Origin: MGBC114079 sp964531385
Lineage (GTDB): Bacteria; Bacillota; Clostridia; Lachnospirales; CAG-274
Direction of reading: 5' to 3'
NCBI GenBank assembly: GCA_964531385.1
Contig: CAZHGC010000027.1
Span: 1 to 26,235, forward strand
DNA length: 26,235 nt
Of this stretch, positions 8,224 to 15,671 are shown piece after piece; position 1 is the first letter of the stretch, and every line of letters starts with the position of its first letter. The notes beneath the pieces were generated by a model. It had not been told where the DNA came from. It saw only the letters and a program-made list of their open reading frames with translations, and did not search any database. A program made the position numbers and the translations under genes.

Positions 8224-9219
8224 TTGCAGAAAATTATAGACGATATAAAAAATAAAAATTTTCAAAAAATATATTTGCTTTTTGGCGAAGAAAATTATTT
8301 AAAAAATAAAACATTTAATAGCTTGAAAAAAGCACTTATTTCCGAAACGGCGAAAATTATGAATCTTGATATTTTTAACGAAAAAAAGCCGGAAACAAAA
8401 AAGATTTCAGATGCTTGCGAAACACTTCCGTTTATGAATGATTTGAGAGTTGTTATTGTTAAAGACAGCGAATTATTTGTTCAGGGAAACAAGGACGAAA
8501 GCGAGAAAATGGCTGAGTATATTAAAAATGTTCCGCCGACAACCGTTTTAATTTTTGTTGAAGAGAAAGTTGACAAACGTGGAAAACTTTATAAAGAAGT
8601 TTCAAAGTTGGGGTATTGTGCCGAATTTAAACAGCTTTCTGAAAAGGAACTTTTAAACGAAGTTAGAAAAATTGCAAAAGCAAAAAGATTGGTTATGAAA
8701 GACAGTGTGATTTTATATTTTATACGAAGTATTCACAACAGTATGGAGGCGATTATTTCAGAAATTGAAAAGCTTTCAAATTATATTTTGGAGGGCGAAG
8801 TTTCTGAAAAAGATATTGACGATATATGCACAAAATCTCTTGAAGTTAAAATTTTTGATATGGTTGATGCAATTGGAAACAAAAAAGCGAAAATTGCACT
8901 TGATATTTATAATAATATGGTTTTGATGAAAGAATCGCCGATTATGATTTTGGCAATGATTTCAAGACAATTTCGAATTATTTTTCAAAGCAAATATCTT
9001 GCCGAAAAGGGAATGTATAAAAGCGATATTGCAAAAAAAATAAATCAACGTGAATTTGTTGTTTCCGAATGTTTGAAACAGTCGAAAAATTTTAAAAAGA
9101 AAACTCTTTTGCAAGCTCTTGACGATTGTCTTGAATGCGATATTAATATAAAGACGGGGAAAATTCAAGATAAACTTGGTGTTGAAATGATAATTTTGAA
9201 ATACAGTAATTTGGATTAG
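8224..9219 (+). CDS. holA: DNA polymerase III subunit delta
   Basis: The clamp-loader subunit that opens the sliding clamp. The 331 residues begin with the family-typical KIYLLFGEENYLK, then show LPFMNDLRVVIVKDSE (about 70-85) and LIFVEEKVDKRGKLYKEV. The C-terminal helical collar carries MILAMISRQFRII and KYSNLD, close to the usual length of 330-345. The start is TTG 8224, with TGAGGT overlapping the comEC stop (8211-8216) about 8 bases upstream. holA directly after comEC is a common Firmicutes arrangement. Confidence 0.93.
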   Translation: MQKIIDDIKNKNFQKIYLLFGEENYLKNKTFNSLKKALISETAKIMNLDIFNEKKPETKKISDACETLPFMNDLRVVIVKDSELFVQGNKDESEKMAEYIKNVPPTTVLIFVEEKVDKRGKLYKEVSKLGYCAEFKQLSEKELLNEVRKIAKAKRLVMKDSVILYFIRSIHNSMEAIISEIEKLSNYILEGEVSEKDIDDICTKSLEVKIFDMVDAIGNKKAKIALDIYNNMVLMKESPIMILAMISRQFRIIFQSKYLAEKGMYKSDIAKKINQREFVVSECLKQSKNFKKKTLLQALDDCLECDINIKTGKIQDKLGVEMIILKYSNLD

Positions 9220-9234
9220 GCTGGTTTTATTTTG

Positions 9235-9263
9235 TTGACATTATTAAAATTTTAATTTATTAT
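9235..9263 (+). promoter_or_regulatory. strong sigma-A type promoter upstream of corA
   Basis: TTGACA (9235-9240), 17 bases, TATTAT (9258-9263): perfect -35, near-perfect -10 and ideal spacing. Transcription would begin near 9270, leaving a leader of about 280 bases before the corA ATG. It begins only 15 bases after the holA stop, with no terminator between. Confidence 0.75.
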
Positions 9264-9284
9264 CTATAGTATAGGTATTAAAAG

Positions 9285-9404
9285 TATGCAACGTTTTGAA
9301 CGAGAATTGTTTTGAAAATGGCAAGTTTGCATAATATCGATTTTTTTTATATTTTTAATTTAGTATTCCAATTTTAAAACAACATTGCATAAACGGTTTG
9401 GAAT
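9285..9404 (+). promoter_or_regulatory. corA leader with competing inverted repeats
   Basis: TATGCAA (9285-9291) can pair with TTGCATA at 9327-9333, which is soon followed by an eight-T run (9341-9348). It can also pair with a second TTGCATA at 9385-9391. That second copy lies in the loop of another hairpin, ATTCCAA (9365-9371) / TTGGAAT (9398-9404). One strand with two exclusive partners and a T run is the outline of an attenuator. It does not match the M-box magnesium riboswitch as far as can be recognised. Function is inference. Confidence 0.45.
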
Positions 9405-9463
9405 ATGTTTTTTGAAAAAGCGTTTTATTGTGATTGTTGGTTTGTTTAAAGGAGCGTGATTTT

Positions 9464-9586
9464 ATGGATTCGGGGCATTCGTATTGCTTAAATTATTCAA
9501 GAAAATATTGTTGTATTCATAAAAAAACGTTTTACAAAGGAGTATTAAAATGGTTAAAATATATCGTTCAATATATGGTGAGATAA
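9464..9586 (+). CDS. 40-codon small ORF overlapping the corA start
   Basis: ATG 9464 follows AAAGGAG (9448-9454) by 9 bases, as good an RBS as that of corA. The frame runs 40 codons (MDSGHSYCLNYSRKYCC..., ending ..QYMVR) to TAA 9584-9586, and overlaps the first 37 bases of corA in another frame. The peptide is basic with three Cys and many aromatic residues; it matches no family I know. A leader peptide that controls corA translation, comparable in idea to MgtL, is one option. A chance ORF is the other. Confidence 0.45.
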   Translation: MDSGHSYCLNYSRKYCCIHKKTFYKGVLKWLKYIVQYMVR

Positions 9587-10488
9587 TTGAAATAAATGCT
9601 ATATCCGACGGCGTTTGGGTTAATATGGTTTCTCCAACGGAAAAAGAGATTGAAATGGTTTCTTCAGAGCTTAATATTGACCCCGATTTTATAAAAGCCG
9701 CACTTGATGAGGAGGAACGTTCAAGAATTGAACTTGATGATGATAACGGTCAAATTCTTATCCTTGTTGACACTCCATATATTGAAATGAAAAAACAATC
9801 GAAAATGTATGAAACAATTCCTATAGGAATTATTTTGACAGATTTGTGCATTGTTACGGTTTCTTTGCAACCTTCATTAATTCTTGAGCCTTTTTTAAAA
9901 AATTCAATTAAAACGTTTTATACATTTAAAAAATCACGTTTTATACTTCAAATGCTTTATAAAAACGCTGAATTATACCTTATGTGTCTAAAGCAAATTG
10001 ATAAACAAAGCGGTATTATTGAAGATACACTTCAAAAGTCGATGCGTAACAAAGAGCTTATTCAGCTTTTGACGCTTGAAAAAAGTCTTGTATATATTTC
10101 AACGTCTCTAAAGTCGAATGAAATTGTTATGGAAAAGCTTTTGAGATATGAATTTATAAAAAAATATCCTGATGATACTGAGCTTTTGGAAGATACAATA
10201 ATCGAAAACAAACAGGCTATAGAAATGGCTAAAATTTACAGCGATATTTTAACGGGAACTATGGACTCATTTGCTTCGCTGATATCAAACAATTTGAATA
10301 TTGTTATGAAAGTTTTGACATCGATTACGATAGTTATGGCAATTCCGACAATTATTTCAAGTTTTTTTGGTATGAACGTTCCAATTCCCGGTTCGGATAA
10401 TCCTTGGGCGTTTTACTGGCTTATTATTGGCTCGATTATAATTTGCTTAATTGTTATAAAAGTTATGTCAAAGAGAAATATGTTTTAA
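9550..10488 (+). CDS. corA: CorA-family divalent cation transporter
   Basis: A pentameric inner-membrane channel for Mg2+ or related ions. The 312 residues have a large N-terminal cytoplasmic domain and two C-terminal helices. The signature GMN follows the first helix at residues 274-276 (FFGMNVPIPG), then a second helix (WAFYWLIIGSIIICLIVIKV) and a basic tail. It belongs to the shorter, CorA-like branch common in Firmicutes (close to YfjQ-type proteins). ATG 9550 has AAAGGAG (9536-9542) 7 bases upstream. It follows a strong promoter, a structured leader and a small ORF, so expression is probably controlled after initiation. The zinc-ribbon gene starts 21 bases after its stop and is likely cotranscribed. 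Confidence 0.93.
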   Translation: MVKIYRSIYGEIIEINAISDGVWVNMVSPTEKEIEMVSSELNIDPDFIKAALDEEERSRIELDDDNGQILILVDTPYIEMKKQSKMYETIPIGIILTDLCIVTVSLQPSLILEPFLKNSIKTFYTFKKSRFILQMLYKNAELYLMCLKQIDKQSGIIEDTLQKSMRNKELIQLLTLEKSLVYISTSLKSNEIVMEKLLRYEFIKKYPDDTELLEDTIIENKQAIEMAKIYSDILTGTMDSFASLISNNLNIVMKVLTSITIVMAIPTIISSFFGMNVPIPGSDNPWAFYWLIIGSIIICLIVIKVMSKRNMF

Positions 10489-10509
10489 ATTTTGAGAGGG
10501 GTGTTATCT

Positions 10510-11604
10510 ATGACAGAATTACTTGAGTATAAGTGTCCCTGTTGTGATGGGAAGATTGAATTTAACAGTTCTTCGCAAAAAATGCAATGTCCTTATTGCG
10601 ATGCGGAATTTGACCCAAATTCATTAAAGGAATATGACGATGTTTTATCAAGCGAAGAACAAAATGATTTTGATTGGGAAAATAAGCCCAAAGAAGAATG
10701 GAATGATGCAAATTCCGAGAATATGAATGTTTATATATGCGAATCTTGCGGTGGCGAAATTGTTGGCGACGAAACTCTTGCTTCAACAAAGTGCCCTTTT
10801 TGCGACAGTCCGGTTATAATGAAAAATCAGCTTTCCGGCGAACTTCGCCCCGAACTTTTAATTCCTTTTAAGCTTGATAAAAAAGCCGCAAAAGAGGCAT
10901 TAAACAATCATATTAAAGGCAAAAAACTTCTTCCGAAAGTTTTTAAACAACAAAATCACATAGATGAAATTAAAGGTTTGTATGTTCCGTTTTGGCTTTT
11001 TGATTGTGAGGCGAACGCAAACATTTGCTATAAGGCCGAAAATATAAGTTCCTGGAGCGATTCTACATATAATTATACGAAAACATCTGTATACAGTGTT
11101 TACAGAGAGGGTTCGCTTGGCTTTTCTCATATCCCTGTTGACAGTTCAACGAAAATGCCAAACGATTTAACCGAATCAATTGAACCATTTGATTTTAACG
11201 AGGCAATTGATTTTCAAACGGCATATCTTTCGGGGTATTTAACTGATAAATATGACGTTTCTTCCGATGATTGTATGGAGCGTGCAAATGACAGAGTTAA
11301 GCAAAGCACTGTTGAAAAATTTAAAGAAACGGTTAATGGTTATACAACTGTTTTAACAAAAAGTTCAAATATAAGTCTTTCCAACGGAACAGTTCGATAT
11401 GCTCTTTTGCCTGTTTGGATTTTGAACACAACTTGGAACAAACAAAAATATGTTTTCATAATGAACGGTCAAACAGGAAAATTTGCCGGCAACCTTCCTA
11501 TGGACAAAGGTTTGTTTTGCAAATACTTTTTTATAATAACTTTAATTGCCGGAGTTATTGTGTATGGTGGAGCTTGGCTGTTGAGACTTTTTGGAGTATT
11601 CTGA
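10510..11604 (+). CDS. double zinc-ribbon protein with C-terminal membrane helix
   Basis: The 364 residues carry two zinc ribbons: C9-P-C-C12 with C27-x-x-C30, and C77-x-x-C80 with C95-x-x-C98, separated by an acidic linker (40-72). A conserved globular region follows (LIPFKLDKKAAKEAL, GLYVPFWLFDCEA, ALLPVWILNT), and a single membrane helix near the C terminus (FIITLIAGVIVYGGAWLL). The ribbons would lie in the cytoplasm unless the protein is exported. ATG 10510 is chosen over TTG 10492 because GAGAGGGG (10494-10501) sits 8 bases before it. Proteins of this type are usually annotated as TFIIB-type zinc-ribbon proteins; their role is unknown. The TPM-domain gene follows 16 bases later. Confidence 0.82.
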   Translation: MTELLEYKCPCCDGKIEFNSSSQKMQCPYCDAEFDPNSLKEYDDVLSSEEQNDFDWENKPKEEWNDANSENMNVYICESCGGEIVGDETLASTKCPFCDSPVIMKNQLSGELRPELLIPFKLDKKAAKEALNNHIKGKKLLPKVFKQQNHIDEIKGLYVPFWLFDCEANANICYKAENISSWSDSTYNYTKTSVYSVYREGSLGFSHIPVDSSTKMPNDLTESIEPFDFNEAIDFQTAYLSGYLTDKYDVSSDDCMERANDRVKQSTVEKFKETVNGYTTVLTKSSNISLSNGTVRYALLPVWILNTTWNKQKYVFIMNGQTGKFAGNLPMDKGLFCKYFFIITLIAGVIVYGGAWLLRLFGVF

Positions 11605-11620
11605 TAAGGGGGGATATGTT

Positions 11621-12457
11621 TTGAAAAATTTAACACAAAAAATATTTATGTTTATAGTTACAATTATTTTATGCTCAAGTTCTGTTAATATTTTTGCCAA
11701 TTCTCAATATCGTGAAGATTTTCCAACTGTTCCGAAAGAAGCGACATTGGTGAACTTTGTTGATAATGCGAATATTTTGACAAAATATGACGGTGAGCAA
11801 ATTTTAAAAAAGCTTGATACAATAAGCGAAAAAAATAAATGTGACGTTATTATTGTTACTGTTGACTCTCTTGACGGAAAAGATGCGAAAGCTTATGCTG
11901 ATGATTTTTATGATAATGTTGGCTATGGTTATGGCGAAAATGATGACGGAATTTTATTTTTGGTTAGTACTTCTGACAGAAAATGGGCAATTTCAACTTT
12001 TGGGTTTGGAATAACTGCATTTACGGACAAAGGTCAGGAATACATAATTGATGAAATAAAACCTTATTTGTCGGAGGGTAGTTTTAATTCAGCTTTTTCA
12101 ACTTTTGCTGATTTGTGCGACCAATTTCTTGTTCAGGCAAGAACCGATAAACCTTATGACAAAAACAATATGCCTTTTAAACCTCTTTCTATAAATTGGA
12201 TTTTTATAGCTTTGGGTTCGGGGGCTGTAATTTCACTTATTATTACACTTGGTTTTAAAAGACAGCTTAAAACGATTGTTAAAAAAGACGATGCAAATTC
12301 GTATGTTATTCCAAAAAGTTTAAATATGTTAAAAAGTCGTGATATTTTTCTTTACAGCAATATAACAAGAACGCCGATACCGAAAAATAACGGCGGAAGC
12401 TCAACAAACACAAGTTCCTCCGGCAGATCTCATGGCGGAAGCAGTGGAAGTTTTTAA
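11621..12457 (+). CDS. TPM-domain protein (YgcG family)
   Basis: The 278-residue predicted membrane protein. Parts: signal peptide (about 1-26, ending IFANS), TPM domain (about 35-170, with FVDNANILT, CDVIIVTVDSLDGKDAKAYA, GYGENDDGILFLVS and WAISTFGFG), a membrane helix (INWIFIALGSGAVISLIITLGF), and a cytoplasmic tail ending in a Gly/Ser-rich low-complexity segment with SSSGRSHGGSSGSF. This tail is characteristic of the family. TPM domains are linked to photosystem repair in plants and unknown envelope functions in bacteria. The start is TTG 11621 after GGGGGG (11608-11613); an earlier TTG 11591 lies inside the previous gene. Last gene of the corA unit, with a terminator downstream. Confidence 0.88.
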   Translation: MKNLTQKIFMFIVTIILCSSSVNIFANSQYREDFPTVPKEATLVNFVDNANILTKYDGEQILKKLDTISEKNKCDVIIVTVDSLDGKDAKAYADDFYDNVGYGYGENDDGILFLVSTSDRKWAISTFGFGITAFTDKGQEYIIDEIKPYLSEGSFNSAFSTFADLCDQFLVQARTDKPYDKNNMPFKPLSINWIFIALGSGAVISLIITLGFKRQLKTIVKKDDANSYVIPKSLNMLKSRDIFLYSNITRTPIPKNNGGSSTNTSSSGRSHGGSSGSF

Positions 12458-12515
12458 TTTTTAAGTGCGGTTATGGTTATTGTTAAAGAAGTGTGAGCGG
12501 TTTTGAATTTTTTTT

Positions 12516-12558
12516 AAAATCTTGCATCTTGCCAAAAAGGCTTGATGCAAGATTTTTT
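12516..12558 (+). terminator. Rho-independent terminator after the TPM gene
   Basis: AAAATCTTGCATC (12516-12528) pairs perfectly with GATGCAAGATTTT (12544-12556). An inner GCC-AAAAA-GGC hairpin sits above a 2x2 mismatch, and T-rich sequence follows. It is about 60 bases after the TPM stop and ends the corA transcript. Confidence 0.9.
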
Positions 12559-12816
12559 GTTTTTTCGGATTTAAAATTGGTGATGTTTATTTAAATTTTA
12601 AAACGAGCGGTTTAAGAAGGATTTTTTATATCTTTTAATCTTTTCTTTTTTCTTTTTTTGATGTTTTAATTTTTTTGACAACTTTTTTACTTGTCCTGAT
12701 TTGAAAACGTCTGTAATCCAAATTTTTCGTTTCTTGTTTGAAATTAAAATTATAGATAAATTTAAAATTTTGTAATGATTAATTTAGTTAATTTTTTGTC
12801 AGTTGAAATTTTAAAT
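12559..12816. other. AT-rich spacer between convergent genes
   Basis: Between the two terminators there is only low-complexity, pyrimidine-rich plus-strand sequence (runs of TTTTCTTTT near 12640-12670). No reading frame with a start and RBS, and no further inverted repeat of note, was seen. Confidence 0.6.
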
Positions 12817-12866
12817 AAAAACAGAGGGTTGTTTTATTTTTGTTGATAAAACAACCCTCTGTTTTT
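12817..12866 (-). terminator. terminator of the nfnAB operon (bidirectional form)
   Basis: A perfect 21-pair stem, 12817-12837 with 12846-12866, core ACAGAGGGTTGTTTTAT, loop TTTTGTTG. The A tract on the left gives a T tract on the minus strand, and T follows on the right, so it can act both ways. It starts 21 bases after the nfnB stop. Confidence 0.92.
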
Positions 12867-12887
12867 GTTGAAATATATTTTATGTTT

Positions 12888-14276
12888 TTATTTTTTGCTT
12901 AAATATTCGTCAATGGCTTTTGCGGCTTTCTTTCCGGCACCCATTGCAAGAATAACTGTTGCCGCACCTGTTACGGCATCACCGCCGGCATAAACAGCTT
13001 CTCTTGAAGTTAAGCCTGTTTCTTCTTCTGCAACAATACATCTTTTTTTGTTAATGTCAAGACCTTTTGTTGTTGAAGAAATTAAAGGATTTGGAGAAGT
13101 TCCGAGGCTCATAATAACTGTGTCAACGTCCATAACAAATTCGGAACCATCAATTACGACAGGGCTTCTTCTTCCTGATTCATCAGGTTCGCCAAGTTCC
13201 ATTTTAACACATTTCATACCGCAAACCCAGCCGTTTTCATCAACAAGAATTTCAGTTGGATTTGTTAAAGTATCGAAAATAACTCCTTCTTCCATAGCGT
13301 GGTGAACTTCTTCAACTCTTGCGGGAAGCTGTTCTGTTCCTCTTCTATAAACAATGTGGCTTTCGGAACCAAGCCTTAAAGCTGTTCTTGCAGCGTCCAT
13401 TGCAACGTTTCCGCCACCGACAACGGCAACTTTTTTGCCGATTTTAACAGGGGTGTCATAATCTTCGTTGTAAGCTTTCATAAGGTTTACACGTGTGAGG
13501 AATTCGTTTGCAGACAAAACGCCGTTTGCGTTTTCTCCGGGAATTCCCATAAATTTTGGCAAACCGGCACCGGAACCGATAAACACTGCATCAAATTTTT
13601 CATCATCGAAAAGTTGGTCAATTGTTATTGTTCTTCCGATTATTACGTTTGTTTCAATTTTAACACCGAGTTTTGTGATGTTTTCAACTTCACTTTTAAC
13701 AACTTTTTCTTTTGGAAGTCTGAATTCGGGAATTCCATATTCCAAAACTCCGCCGGCTTTGTGGAGAGCTTCGAAAATTGTAACGTCATAACCCTTTTTT
13801 GCCAAGTCTCCGGCACAAGTTAAGCCTGCGGGACCGGCTCCGATTACAGCAACTTTTTTGCCGTTTTTAGGCTCTGTTTTGCTGAGGTCAACTTTGTTTT
13901 CTCTTGCCCAATCGGCAACAAATCTTTCGAGTTTTCCTATTGAAACAGCTTCACCTTTAATTCCTCTTATACAAACACCTTCGCATTGATTTTCCTGAGG
14001 ACATACACGACCGCAAACAGCAGGCAATGCACTGTATTTTGAAATTACTTCAGCGGCAGATTTAAAATCTCCCTCTTTTACTTTGCTTATAAATCCGGGG
14101 ATATCGATTGAAACAGGACAACCTGTAACACATTTTGCATTTTTACAGCCGAGACATCTGTTTGCTTCTTCGACAGCTTCTTCGGCATTATAACCAAGAC
14201 AAACTTCATCAAAATTTGTTGCTCTAACTTTTGCATCTTGTTCTCTGACAGGAACTTTCTTTAAAACGTCACCCAT
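12888..14276 (-). CDS. nfnB: NADH-dependent ferredoxin:NADP+ oxidoreductase large subunit
   Basis: The 462-residue flavoprotein resembles glutamate synthase small subunits (GltD/GltA type). Two [4Fe-4S] clusters are suggested by C41, C44, C49, C53 and C88, C92, C98, C102. An FAD site has GAGPAG (146-151), followed by FRLPKEKV and a second Rossmann motif VVGGGNVAMD for NADPH. The C terminus has YAGGDAVTGAATVILAMGAGKKAA. Alone it could be read as a glutamate synthase subunit. The partner gene immediately upstream encodes an NfnA-like FAD/[2Fe-2S] protein and no large glutamate synthase gene is present, so the electron-bifurcating NfnAB complex is the better call. It would couple NADH and reduced ferredoxin oxidation to NADP+ reduction. 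The start overlaps the nfnA stop (TAATG) with GGAGGTG just upstream. Confidence 0.9.
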   Translation of the reverse strand: MGDVLKKVPVREQDAKVRATNFDEVCLGYNAEEAVEEANRCLGCKNAKCVTGCPVSIDIPGFISKVKEGDFKSAAEVISKYSALPAVCGRVCPQENQCEGVCIRGIKGEAVSIGKLERFVADWARENKVDLSKTEPKNGKKVAVIGAGPAGLTCAGDLAKKGYDVTIFEALHKAGGVLEYGIPEFRLPKEKVVKSEVENITKLGVKIETNVIIGRTITIDQLFDDEKFDAVFIGSGAGLPKFMGIPGENANGVLSANEFLTRVNLMKAYNEDYDTPVKIGKKVAVVGGGNVAMDAARTALRLGSESHIVYRRGTEQLPARVEEVHHAMEEGVIFDTLTNPTEILVDENGWVCGMKCVKMELGEPDESGRRSPVVIDGSEFVMDVDTVIMSLGTSPNPLISSTTKGLDINKKRCIVAEEETGLTSREAVYAGGDAVTGAATVILAMGAGKKAAKAIDEYLSKK

Positions 14277-15166
14277 TATTTGTCACCTCCGCAACCACAA
14301 CCGCCATGGCTGTGAGTTTCTCCTTCTTCGAATTTAAGTTTTGCTCTGCCTTCTTCTGTTTTATACATAGCTTGACGACGCATTGCTTCGTCATAGTTTA
14401 TAAGATGTCCGTCAAATTCGGGACCGTCAACACAAGCAAATTTAACTTCGTTTCCAACAGTTACACGACAAGCTCCGCACATTCCCGTTCCGTCAACCAT
14501 AATTGGGTTAAGGCTTACAACGGTTGGAATATTAAGTTCTTTTGTAACGGCAGCTGTGAATTTCATCATAATCATTGGCCCAATTACAACAGCGTGGTCA
14601 TATTTTTTGCCTTTATTTTCGGTTAAGTCTTTGAGACAATCTGTTACACGTCCGTTGAAGCCATAACTTCCGTCATCTGTTGAAATGTAAAGGTTTCCTG
14701 CAACAGCTTTCATTTCTTCTTCCATAATGAGCAAATCTTTTGTACGGCTTCCGACAATTACATCGGCAGAAACACCGTTTTCGTGAAGCCATTTAACCTG
14801 AGGATAGACAGGAGCTGCACCAACACCGCCGGCAACGAAAATAATGTTTTTCTTTTTAAGTTCTTCAATATCTTCGTGAACAAGTTCTGTTGGTTGACCC
14901 AAAGGACCGACAAAATCGGCAACAAAGTCGCCCTCGTTATAGGTTGCAAGCTCAAGAGTGCTTTTTCCGACTGTTTGGAAAACAATTGTGATTGTTCCTT
15001 TTTCTCTGTCATAATCGGCAACTGTTAAAGGAATTCTTTCGCCATGTTCTGTGTTTTTGATGATGATAAATTGCCCCGGAAGAGCTGATTTTGCAACCCT
15101 TGGTGCTTCAATATCCATAAGGAATATATTGTCTGTAAGGGTTCGCTTACCCACTATTTTGTACAT
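14276..15166 (-). CDS. nfnA: NADH-dependent ferredoxin:NADP+ oxidoreductase small subunit
   Basis: The 296-residue protein of the ferredoxin-NADP reductase / dihydroorotate dehydrogenase electron-transfer type. Visible are the FAD-binding RIPLT (44-48), the pyridine nucleotide loop FVAGGVGAAP (110-119), IGPMIMM, and the [2Fe-2S] region DGTGMCGACRV...FACVDGPEFD. Likely ligands are D225, C230, C233 and C245, as in known NfnA proteins. ATG 15166 is chosen over the upstream in-frame ATG 15193 because AAAGGAGG lies just before it on the minus strand. The C terminus ends in a short His/Cys/Gly tail (THSHGGCGCGGDK), which would bind metal. Cotranscribed with nfnB. Confidence 0.9.
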   Translation of the reverse strand: MYKIVGKRTLTDNIFLMDIEAPRVAKSALPGQFIIIKNTEHGERIPLTVADYDREKGTITIVFQTVGKSTLELATYNEGDFVADFVGPLGQPTELVHEDIEELKKKNIIFVAGGVGAAPVYPQVKWLHENGVSADVIVGSRTKDLLIMEEEMKAVAGNLYISTDDGSYGFNGRVTDCLKDLTENKGKKYDHAVVIGPMIMMKFTAAVTKELNIPTVVSLNPIMVDGTGMCGACRVTVGNEVKFACVDGPEFDGHLINYDEAMRRQAMYKTEEGRAKLKFEEGETHSHGGCGCGGDK

Positions 15167-15375
15167 ATATGTACCTCCTTTTTTAATAAGCATAAAACCT
15201 TTTTGTTAAAACTGAGATTGCCTAATAAAAATAAGTGCAAAAGTTAAAATAAATATGTCAAATTTCGGAAACAAAGGCAAAAAAATGATTTTGCAACATT
15301 GTCCTTACATAACTTTGAAGTATATCCAATTTTTATTTAATCATATTGCAACTTATATGTTATGCTATATTAAAG

Positions 15376-15402
15376 GTTATAGCAGTATTTATTTTTTGTC
15401 AA
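15376..15402 (-). promoter_or_regulatory. possible nfnAB promoter
   Basis: On the minus strand TTGACA (15402-15397) is followed after 15 bases by TATAAC (15381-15376). TGC directly precedes the latter, giving an extended -10. The spacing is short. It would give a 5' leader of about 200 bases before the nfnA ATG. Confidence 0.35.
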
Positions 15403-15568
15403 GATATTATCAAAAATTTTTTACAATAATTTTAAAATTATTTCAAAAATACTTGTTTTTTTTAGTTATTATATATAAAATATAAAATATCGAAAAAATA
15501 TACAAAATTTCTTACGTCTTTATAAATTTGTTAAGGTAATGAATTAAATTATTTCCTTAATATACATC

Positions 15569-15597
15569 TTTAAACGCAGATACAAGTTGTATATAAT
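15569..15597 (+). promoter_or_regulatory. promoter for the PEGA / signal peptidase genes
   Basis: TTTAAA (15569-15574), 17 bases, TATAAT (15592-15597). The -35 is the same weak hexamer as in the comEA promoter. Transcription would begin near 15604, about 70 bases before the ATG. Confidence 0.5.
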
Positions 15598-15622
15598 TTT
15601 CTTATGACAGGCAATTCGGTTA

Positions 15623-15645
15623 TACGGCATTTTTGAAATTCCGTA
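15623..15645 (+). promoter_or_regulatory. small hairpin in the PEGA-gene leader
   Basis: TACGG (15623-15627) pairs with CCGTA (15641-15645). Above one C/T mismatch, ATTT pairs with AAAT around the loop TTG. It lies between the promoter and the RBS GAGG (15659-15662). It also covers the TTG at 15633, arguing against that TTG as the start. Confidence 0.4.
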
Positions 15646-15671
15646 ATATTTTCAAAATGAGGTTTGATAAA

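Larger units (their letters stand above)
15167..15671. other. divergent intergenic region nfnA / PEGA gene
   Basis: About 500 bases of AT-rich DNA. It holds a possible minus-strand promoter for nfnAB, a plus-strand promoter and a leader hairpin for the PEGA gene (listed separately). A 76-codon frame at 15255-15485 has no RBS and a low-complexity membrane-like translation, so it is not called. Confidence 0.6.

Noticed and set aside
9264..9463. M-box (ykoK) magnesium riboswitch upstream of corA
   Set aside because: The conserved M-box sequence blocks could not be recognised; only simple inverted repeats are visible.
12888..14276. Glutamate synthase small subunit as the primary call
   Set aside because: The sequence fits that superfamily, but the partner gene is NfnA-like with an FAD/NAD domain and a [2Fe-2S] site, and no large glutamate synthase gene is adjacent.
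15255..15485. 76-codon plus-strand frame in the nfnA / PEGA gap
   Set aside because: No RBS before its ATG, low-complexity Ile/Phe/Tyr-rich translation, and it overlaps a likely minus-strand promoter.
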